From assembly GCA_963822575.1 (NCBI GenBank), contig CAWGHZ010000002.1, forward strand, positions 1 through 64,000: 64,000 nt of DNA. The letters run 5' to 3'. Position numbers and translations under genes: made by a program. The notes beneath the pieces were generated by a model. It did not search any database. It was given only the letters and a program-made list of their open reading frames with translations, and had not been told where the DNA came from. Shown here one piece after another: positions 58,502-64,000 of this stretch (position 1 is the stretch's first letter; each line of letters begins with the position of its first letter). The DNA comes from CAWGHZ01 sp963822575 (GTDB taxonomy: Bacteria; Pseudomonadota; Alphaproteobacteria; MPNO01; DASWLB01).

Positions 58502-59371
58502 ATGTCACGGACCGAACCCGGCCGCGCAGCGATCCTGCGCGGCATCGCGTGGATGCTGGCCGCATCCTTCTTCTACTCGGCGGCAAGCGGGTCGGTGCGG
58601 CTCCTCGCCCGCGACTACGACCCGCTCGAGCTCGTGTTCATCCGGAACGTGGCGAGCGTTCTTGTGCTGGCGCCGATGATGTGGCGCGCGGGGCTGGCCG
58701 GGCTCGCCACGCGCAGGCTCGGGGCGCACGCGCTCCGCGCAGCCTTCTCGTTCGTCGGCACGATGACGCTGTTCCTGGCGCTGGCGCGCATGCCGATCGC
58801 CGACGTGAGCGCGATCATCTTCACCCAGCCGCTATTGACCATCCTGCTGGCGATCCTGGTGCTCGGCCAGACGGCGGGTCCTCGCACCTGGGCCGCCTGC
58901 GCCGCGGGATTCGCGGGCGCCGCGATCATCCTCCGGCCGGGCTTCGCGAATTTCGGCGTGGCGGGGCTGTTCGCGCTCGCCGCGGCGCTCACCTATGCCG
59001 GTGCGACCACGGTGATCAAGTCGCTGTCACGCACGGAATCGACATTGTTGATCACCGTGTCGGTCAACGTGCTGATGCTGCCTTTGTCGGCGCTCGCGAC
59101 CGTGTTCGTGTGGAAGACGCCCGCCTGGATCGACCTGCCGGGCCTGTTCCTCCTGGGCGCGCTCTATGTCGCGGCGCAGTGGTCGATCACCAAGGCGGTC
59201 GAGGCGGCGGACGCGCGGGTGGTGCAGCCGCTCGACTTCCTGCGCCTGCCGTGGGCCGCGCTGATCGGCTGGGTGCTGTTTCGCGAGCTGCCCGACGCCT
59301 GGACCTGGGTCGGCGCTGCGGTGATCTTCGGCGCCTCGATGTACGCCATGCGAACCGCGGCACGCGGCTAA
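58502..59371 (+). CDS. EamA-family (DMT superfamily) transporter
   Basis: 289 residues, ten membrane helices in two EamA repeats (about 15-145 and 155-285). Conserved signatures include AASFFYSAASGSVRLL, LALARMPIADVSAIIFTQPLLTILLA and PLDFLRLPWAALIGWVLFREL. Drug/metabolite transporters of this family export amino acids, nucleosides or metabolites. Its substrate is unknown. A related, frameshifted EamA gene lies downstream on the other strand. Confidence 0.87.
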   Translation: MSRTEPGRAAILRGIAWMLAASFFYSAASGSVRLLARDYDPLELVFIRNVASVLVLAPMMWRAGLAGLATRRLGAHALRAAFSFVGTMTLFLALARMPIADVSAIIFTQPLLTILLAILVLGQTAGPRTWAACAAGFAGAAIILRPGFANFGVAGLFALAAALTYAGATTVIKSLSRTESTLLITVSVNVLMLPLSALATVFVWKTPAWIDLPGLFLLGALYVAAQWSITKAVEAADARVVQPLDFLRLPWAALIGWVLFRELPDAWTWVGAAVIFGASMYAMRTAARG

Positions 59372-59400
59372 TTCCGCGTGAGCGGAAAATGCTCTGACGA

Positions 59401-60678
59401 TCAGGGTGCGCGCATGTCGGCCGCGGTGGTCTCCAGCCCCTCGCGCAGCGCCTTGCGGTGCGGCTGGATGGCAAGCCAGGCGACGAAGCACAAAGCCGCG
59501 CCGGCGGCGAGCGGTATCTGCAGCCCGAAGACCGACGAGGCGGCACCGATGATGAGCGCGCCGACCGCCGGCGCGCCGCGCCAGGTGAGTCCGTAAAGGC
59601 TCATGATCCGCCCGCGCATCGCGCCGTCGACCGAGGTCTGGATCAGCATCTGCGAGCCGGTCGAGCACAAGGTCAGGCAGCCCGAGATCACCACCACGCA
59701 GGCGAGGCCGAATCCGTACCAGGGCGTCGACGCGAAGGCGAACAGCGAGATCGAGAGCACCACGACGCCGCCGAGCACGATCCGCGTCATGCCTTCGATG
59801 CGGGCGTACTGCGCGATCAGGAGGCCCGCCGTCAGCCCGCCCGCGCCCGCCGCCGACACCAGCATGGCGAGCCCGTGCGCCCCGCGGTGGTACACCGCGT
59901 CGGCGAGCCCCGGCATCATGTCGAGATAGGGCCGGGTGAACATGGCGAAGGCGATGACCAGCAGCAGCAGCGGCCCGACCGCCTTGTCGCGTGCGGCGTG
60001 CACGATCCCCGCCCAGGCGTCGGCGAACAGCCCGGCGTGACCGGGCGCGCCGCGCTCCTCGCGCAGCTCGTGGATGGCGTAGACCGCGCCGAGGAAGAAG
60101 ATGTAGCTCGCCGTATTGAACACGAAGGTCCAGTCGACGCCGACCTGGTCGATGATGATTCCGGCGAGCGCCGGGCCGACGAACACGGACGCCTGGAACA
60201 GGATGGAGTTGAGCCCGATCGCCGGCGGGATGTCCTCGTGCGGCACCATGTTCGGGCCCATGGTGAGGCGCAGCGGCATCGACAGCGCCTGGCATACGCC
60301 GCCCAGCATCACCAGGATCAGCATCCAGAGGACGGTGATCTCGCCGGTGACGACGAGGGCGGTCAGAACCACCGACTGCACGCCGTTCGCGACCTGCAGC
60401 CAGCGGAACAGGCGCAGCCGGTCGACCCGGTCGGCGAGGGCGCCGGCGATCGGCACCAGGAAGAAGATCGGGATCGCCTCGGAGGCCGACATCAGCCCCA
60501 GCCACGTGCCGGAGTTGGTGAGCTGCCAGGTCAGCCAGCCGATGCCGATCCGCTGCACCCAGTAGCCGATGGCGGAGGCGAAGCCGCCCATCGAGTAGAT
60601 GCGGAAGTCGCGGTGGCGCAGCGCGCGGCCCAGCCCCTGCGAGGCGAGATGCTTCCAGATGCGGCCGAGCGTGCTCAC
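59401..60678 (-). CDS. MFS transporter
   Basis: 425 residues from a GTG at 60678 that overlaps the stop of the EamA gene (GTGA). There are about 12 membrane helices, with the MFS_3-like motif DRVDRLRLFR (loop 2-3) and repeated Gly/Ala-rich helices. This matches the MFS_3/enterobactin-exporter-like group (also seen in multidrug exporters). The direction of transport is probably export. Being coupled to EamA suggests they are expressed together. Confidence 0.82.
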   Translation of the reverse strand: MSTLGRIWKHLASQGLGRALRHRDFRIYSMGGFASAIGYWVQRIGIGWLTWQLTNSGTWLGLMSASEAIPIFFLVPIAGALADRVDRLRLFRWLQVANGVQSVVLTALVVTGEITVLWMLILVMLGGVCQALSMPLRLTMGPNMVPHEDIPPAIGLNSILFQASVFVGPALAGIIIDQVGVDWTFVFNTASYIFFLGAVYAIHELREERGAPGHAGLFADAWAGIVHAARDKAVGPLLLLVIAFAMFTRPYLDMMPGLADAVYHRGAHGLAMLVSAAGAGGLTAGLLIAQYARIEGMTRIVLGGVVVLSISLFAFASTPWYGFGLACVVVISGCLTLCSTGSQMLIQTSVDGAMRGRIMSLYGLTWRGAPAVGALIIGAASSVFGLQIPLAAGAALCFVAWLAIQPHRKALREGLETTAADMRAP

Positions 60679-61590
60679 TGCGCGGCCGCGCCGGCGGCGG
60701 CGCGCGCACGCTGCCCGCGTTCGTGCCAGGCAAGGAGGACGATCGCGGCGCCGATGGTCAGCCCGCCGGACCAGGTCGAAAGCGTCGGCACCTCGGCGAA
60801 GGCCACGTAGCCGATCGCCGCCGCCCACAGCAGGCGCAGGAACATGAACGGCTCGACGAAGCTCACGTCGAGCCAGCGATAGGCGCGCACGATGCACACC
60901 TGCGCCGTGGTGCCGAACACGCCGATGGCGAGCAGCCGGACGAGCTCGCCCACGTCGGGCCAGCGCCAGACGAAGACGGCCGGCAACAGCGTGATCGCAG
61001 CCATGAAGATCGAGACATAGGCGACGATGGTCGCCGCACTGTCGGTCGCCGACAGCTCCTTCGCGAACAGCTTGATGCCCGAGGCCAGCACCGACGAGAA
61101 GAGCGCCAGCGCGACGCCCAGACCGACCGTCGCGAAGCCCGGCCTCACGATCATCAGCGTGCCGGCGATCCCGGCAAGCGCCGCGCCCCAGCGGCCGAAC
61201 TCCCACCCGCTCGCCGAGGAACAGGCTCGCGCCCAGCGCGACGCAGATCGGAGTGAGGAGCGAGAGCGCGGTCGCCTGGGCGAGCGGCACCAGCGAGAGC
61301 GCGGTGAACCAGCAGATCATCGAGGCGGCGTTGCACACCCCGCGGACCGCGTGCAGCCCGAGCCGCTCGGTGCGCAGCGCGCCGAGCCCGCGCCGCGCCA
61401 GCCACGGGATGAAGATGATGAAGCCGAACGCATTGCGGAAGAACGCGATCTCGAACGGATGGATGTCGTGCGACACGCCGCGCACCAGCGCGTGCATGCT
61501 CGACAGGAGCGCGGTCCCCACCACGATCAGCGCGAAGCCCTGCAGTCCGAAACCGGGCAGGGCGACGCGAAGGCTGGCAAGTCGGGTCAT
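60675..61590 (-). pseudogene. EamA-family transporter, one +1 frameshift
   Basis: Part 1 runs from ATG 61590 (MTRLASLRVALPGFG..) through the first EamA half to ..SLFLGE. The frame then changes at about 61203-61211. Part 2 continues GWEFGRWGAALAGIAGTLMIVRPG to the stop at 60675. After removal of one base the protein is about 304 residues with ten helices and two EamA repeats, as in intact relatives. The mutation is a single extra base in a GC-rich run, so it may be a sequence error. It ends overlapping the MFS gene start. Confidence 0.8.
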
Positions 61591-61769
61591 GGGCTGGGAC
61601 GAATCGCGGCGGGTTGCAGCATCGTGAAACTGTAACATACCTTGTTGCCGCCCCCAGCGTCATCGCGCCGCGTTCCGCGACGCACGGTGACGAAGACGCG
61701 TCATCCCGGGGAACCGGTTCCGCGCGCCGGCCCGCCGCGCTAGAAACGGGCGATCCAGGGGAGCGACCG

Positions 61770-62549
61770 ATGAACCATCTCGACGTGAAGGGCGTGCGGT
61801 TTCCCGCCATCGGGTTCGGCACGTCCGGCTTGCACGGCAGGTCCTGCCGCGACATGGTGCGCCGCGCGATCGAGATAGGCTATCGCCACATCGATACGGC
61901 GCGCGTCTACGGCAACGAGGCGGAGGTGGGCGAGGGCATCCGCGCCGCGGGCGTCGCGCGCGACGAGATATTCCTGGTCACCAAGGTGTGGCGGTCGGAG
62001 CTTGGTCCGAAGGACGTGCGCCGCTCGGCCGAGGCGAGCCTCGCCGCGCTCGGGATGGACCATGTGGATTGCCTCCTGATCCACGCACCCAGCGACACCG
62101 TACCGATGGCGGACACGCTGGGCGCCTTCGCCGCGCTCCGCGACGAAGGCAAGACGCGGCACATCGGGGTCAGCAACTTCTCGGTCGCGCAGATGCGCGA
62201 AGCGGGCGAGACGCAGGGCGCCGACGTGTTCTGCAACCAGATCGAATACAACTTCCTGACCGACCGGTCGGACCTGCTCGCCTACATGCGCGGCGAAGGG
62301 TCGGTCCTGGTGGCGCACCGGCCGCTCGGGCGCGGCTCGCTGATCGATCATCCGGTGCTCGCGCGCATCGGCCGCGCGCACAAAAAGTCGGCGGCGCAGA
62401 TCGCGCTCGCCTGGCTGGTGCGCCAGCCGGGCGTCGCCGCGATCCCGCGCACCTCGCGCGAGGCGCACGCCCATCTCAATCTCGACGTGTTCGATGTCCG
62501 GTTCACCGAGGCGGAGATCGCCGAGATCGACCGGCTCGGCCAAGGATGA
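61770..62549 (+). CDS. aldo/keto reductase
   Basis: 259 residues of the (beta/alpha)8 AKR fold. The catalytic tetrad is visible: Asp (HIDTARVYGNE) and Tyr of that motif, Lys in LVTKVW and His in LLIHAPSD. NADPH-binding segments include the GVSNFSVAQM and IPRTSREAHAHLN stretches. It reduces carbonyl compounds with NADPH. The start at 61770 follows GGGGAGCGACCG. It converges on cysD, with 71 bp between the stops. Confidence 0.9.
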   Translation: MNHLDVKGVRFPAIGFGTSGLHGRSCRDMVRRAIEIGYRHIDTARVYGNEAEVGEGIRAAGVARDEIFLVTKVWRSELGPKDVRRSAEASLAALGMDHVDCLLIHAPSDTVPMADTLGAFAALRDEGKTRHIGVSNFSVAQMREAGETQGADVFCNQIEYNFLTDRSDLLAYMRGEGSVLVAHRPLGRGSLIDHPVLARIGRAHKKSAAQIALAWLVRQPGVAAIPRTSREAHAHLNLDVFDVRFTEAEIAEIDRLGQG

Positions 62550-62620
62550 AGGTCCCGGAAAAGACCCGGCGGGCGATCGACCCGGGCTGGGCGCCGGACG
62601 GAGATCGGGCTCGACGTCGG

Positions 62621-63445
62621 CTACATGTACCCGCCGGTGCGCAGCCGTTCGAACGCGTCCTCCAACTCCTGGTCCTGGGCGCGGCCGGAGCGCTCGGAGA
62701 TGCGGGTGGATTCGAGCTCGGCGATGATCTCGTCGAGCGTCGCGGCGGTCGACGCGACCGTGCCGGTGCAGGGCGCGCAGCCAAGCGAGCGGTAGCGCCT
62801 GCCGTCCTTGGCGAAGTAGAGGTCGACCACAGGGATGTTCTCGCGACGGATGTAGCGCCACACGTCGATCTCGGTCCAGTGCAGCAGCGGGTGGATGCGC
62901 ACGTGCGTGCCGGGCGGGAAGTCGGTCTTGTACTGGTCCCAGAACTCCGGCGGCTGGTTCTTGAAGTCCCAGTTCGCGTCCTCGCCGCGCGGCGAGAACA
63001 CGCGCTCCTTGGCGCGCGTGCCTTCTTCGTCGCGGCGGATGCCGAGGATGATGCCGTTGAAGCCGTGGCTCGCCACGACCTCGCGCAGGGGCTGGGTCTT
63101 GAGCGCCTGGCAGCAGACGACGCGCCCCTTCGTGTGGTTCATGCCTTGGGCGAGCGCGGCCTTGTTCTGGCCCACGATCAGCTCGATGCCCCAGGCCTTC
63201 GCCATGCGGTCGCGGAATTCGATCATCTCGGGCAGCTTGTAGGAGGTGTCGATGTGGATCGCGGGGAACGGCACGTGGCCGAAGAACGCCTTGCGGGCGA
63301 GCCACATCATCACGTTCGAATCCTTGCCGATCGACCACAGCATGGCGGTCTTGTCGAAGGCGTAGAAGGCCTCCCGCAGGATGAAGATGCTCTGGCTCTC
63401 CAGCGCGTCGAGCCGGTCGATCGTGGCGGTGCTCTGCGAACTCAC
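62621..63445 (-). CDS. cysD: sulfate adenylyltransferase subunit 2
   Basis: 274 residues from a GTG at 63445 that overlaps the cysH stop (GTGA). CysD is the PAPS-reductase-fold subunit of ATP sulfurylase, which makes adenylyl sulfate with CysN. The PP-loop (SIGKDSNVMMWLARKAFF) and the LGIRRDEEGTRAKERVFSPRGE region are present. CysN normally follows cysD; here the gene ends 71 bp from a convergent aldo/keto reductase, so the GTPase subunit must be elsewhere. Confidence 0.93.
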   Translation of the reverse strand: MSSQSTATIDRLDALESQSIFILREAFYAFDKTAMLWSIGKDSNVMMWLARKAFFGHVPFPAIHIDTSYKLPEMIEFRDRMAKAWGIELIVGQNKAALAQGMNHTKGRVVCCQALKTQPLREVVASHGFNGIILGIRRDEEGTRAKERVFSPRGEDANWDFKNQPPEFWDQYKTDFPPGTHVRIHPLLHWTEIDVWRYIRRENIPVVDLYFAKDGRRYRSLGCAPCTGTVASTAATLDEIIAELESTRISERSGRAQDQELEDAFERLRTGGYM

Positions 63446-64000
63446 GGCAGGTTCTCGCTCCCGGGCCAATCCAGCGGCCCCGTATGGATTCCGCACTCGG
63501 TCTTGTCTTGACTGGCCCATCTTCCGTCGCGCAGCCCCGCCCCGGGGCGCGGCCGGTCGGTGCAGGGCATGCAGCCGATCGAGGTGTAGCCGTCGGCGAC
63601 CAGCGGGTGCGCCGGCAGATTCCGAGCCGCGAAGTGCGCGACTATATCCTCGCGCGCCCAGGTGGCAAGCGGGTTGACCTTGACGTGCACGCCGTCGGCC
63701 TCGATCGTCGGCAGGGCGGCGCGCGCCCCGCCGTGGAAGCGCTTGCGCCCGGTGAACCAGCCGTCGAACCCGGCCAGCGCCCGGGCGAGCGGCACCACCT
63801 TGCGGAATCGGCAGCACGCGTCGGGATTCACACGCCATAGGACGCCCTGCGGGTCGTGGCGCGCCTCCTCGTCCTCGCTCGGCCCGACGACGCGCAGGTC
63901 GGTGAGGCCGAGCCGGTTGCGCAGCTCGCCGCGATAGCGCAGCGTCTCGCCGAACAGCTTGCGCGTGTCGAGGAAGATGACCGGCGTCGCCGGGTCGATT
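63442..64000 (-). CDS. cysH: adenylyl-sulfate reductase (APS-type CysH), 5' partial
   Basis: The coding frame is open to the window edge, so the N-terminus is missing. Visible parts: IDPATPVIFLDTRKLFGETLRYR; the [4Fe-4S] cysteine pairs in NPDACCRFRKV and SIGCMPCT; and the catalytic ECGIH near the C-terminus. The CC..CxxC cluster marks the APS-type reductase rather than the PAPS-type enterobacterial enzyme. It reduces adenylyl sulfate to sulfite with thioredoxin. It overlaps the cysD start by four bases. Confidence 0.92.
   Translation of the reverse strand, partial: IDPATPVIFLDTRKLFGETLRYRGELRNRLGLTDLRVVGPSEDEEARHDPQGVLWRVNPDACCRFRKVVPLARALAGFDGWFTGRKRFHGGARAALPTIEADGVHVKVNPLATWAREDIVAHFAARNLPAHPLVADGYTSIGCMPCTDRPRPGAGLRDGRWASQDKTECGIHTGPLDWPGSENLP

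Noticed and set aside
59401..61638. A 745-residue EamA-MFS fusion protein
   Set aside because: The EamA part changes frame in its middle; its true C-terminal half lies in another frame ending at 60675, and the MFS protein starts at its own overlapping GTG.
1..64000. CRISPR array, tRNA or rRNA genes
   Set aside because: No regularly spaced direct repeats, cloverleaf-like sequences or rRNA segments were noticed on either strand.

Overview
The window is GC-rich and almost fully coding. It looks like an alphaproteobacterial chromosome segment, probably from the Rhodospirillales/Hyphomicrobiales side. Reasons: a GGAAC-N16-CGTT (EcfG-type) promoter in front of a receiver protein, a FixJ-type regulator, many TRAP/amidohydrolase catabolic genes, and small palindromic intergenic repeats. 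Genus cannot be fixed from sequence alone.

Layout. 1-3361: 3' part of a very large CheR/PAS/histidine kinase fused to two receivers and a LuxR-type HTH. 3421-6474: an IS3-family element split by an IS110-family element. 6711-15067: potassium uptake and sensing, in the unusual order kdpF-like, kdpB, small membrane ORF, kdpA, kdpC, kdpD, kdpE. 15068-16027: an IS5-family remnant abutting the kdpE stop codon. 16131-23055: trypsin-like protease, gluconokinase, O-antigen-ligase-like membrane protein, autotransporter-type outer membrane protein, lipoprotein hydrolase, small periplasmic protein and an NAD-binding epimerase-like protein.

23209-57425 is a catabolic island that reads as a pathway for a (poly)hydroxylated or carboxylated aromatic compound. 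It holds four ACMSD/resorcylate-type amidohydrolases and a pyrogallol-transhydroxylase-like molybdoenzyme carrying an SCP2-like N-terminal domain. It also holds three tandem HsaA-like flavin monooxygenases plus a decayed fourth, a Baeyer-Villiger-type monooxygenase and three VOC/extradiol dioxygenase-like proteins. Three tandem carboxymuconolactone-decarboxylase-like proteins, a TRAP transporter with two binding proteins and two Rieske oxygenases complete the likely core. Further members are an ornithine-cyclodeaminase-like protein, an ADP-forming acyl-CoA synthetase, a heme-oxygenase-like diiron protein and a cupin. An ECF sigma/anti-sigma pair and an eight-EF-hand protein sit inside it. No flavin reductase, Rieske reductase or ferredoxin gene is present, so electron supply must come from elsewhere. 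The substrate is not determined here.

57540-64000: small membrane protein, single-domain response regulator, two EamA transporters, an MFS transporter, an aldo/keto reductase and cysD/cysH.

Two points matter most to a reader. First, the second IS110 element (50573-51978) encodes in its left end a bridge-RNA candidate. Its two loops match, separately, the target in the stop codon of a Rieske oxygenase gene and the element's own joined ends. Second, eight otherwise intact genes each need removal of a single extra base to read through. That uniform +1 pattern looks like residual sequencing or assembly error rather than true gene decay.
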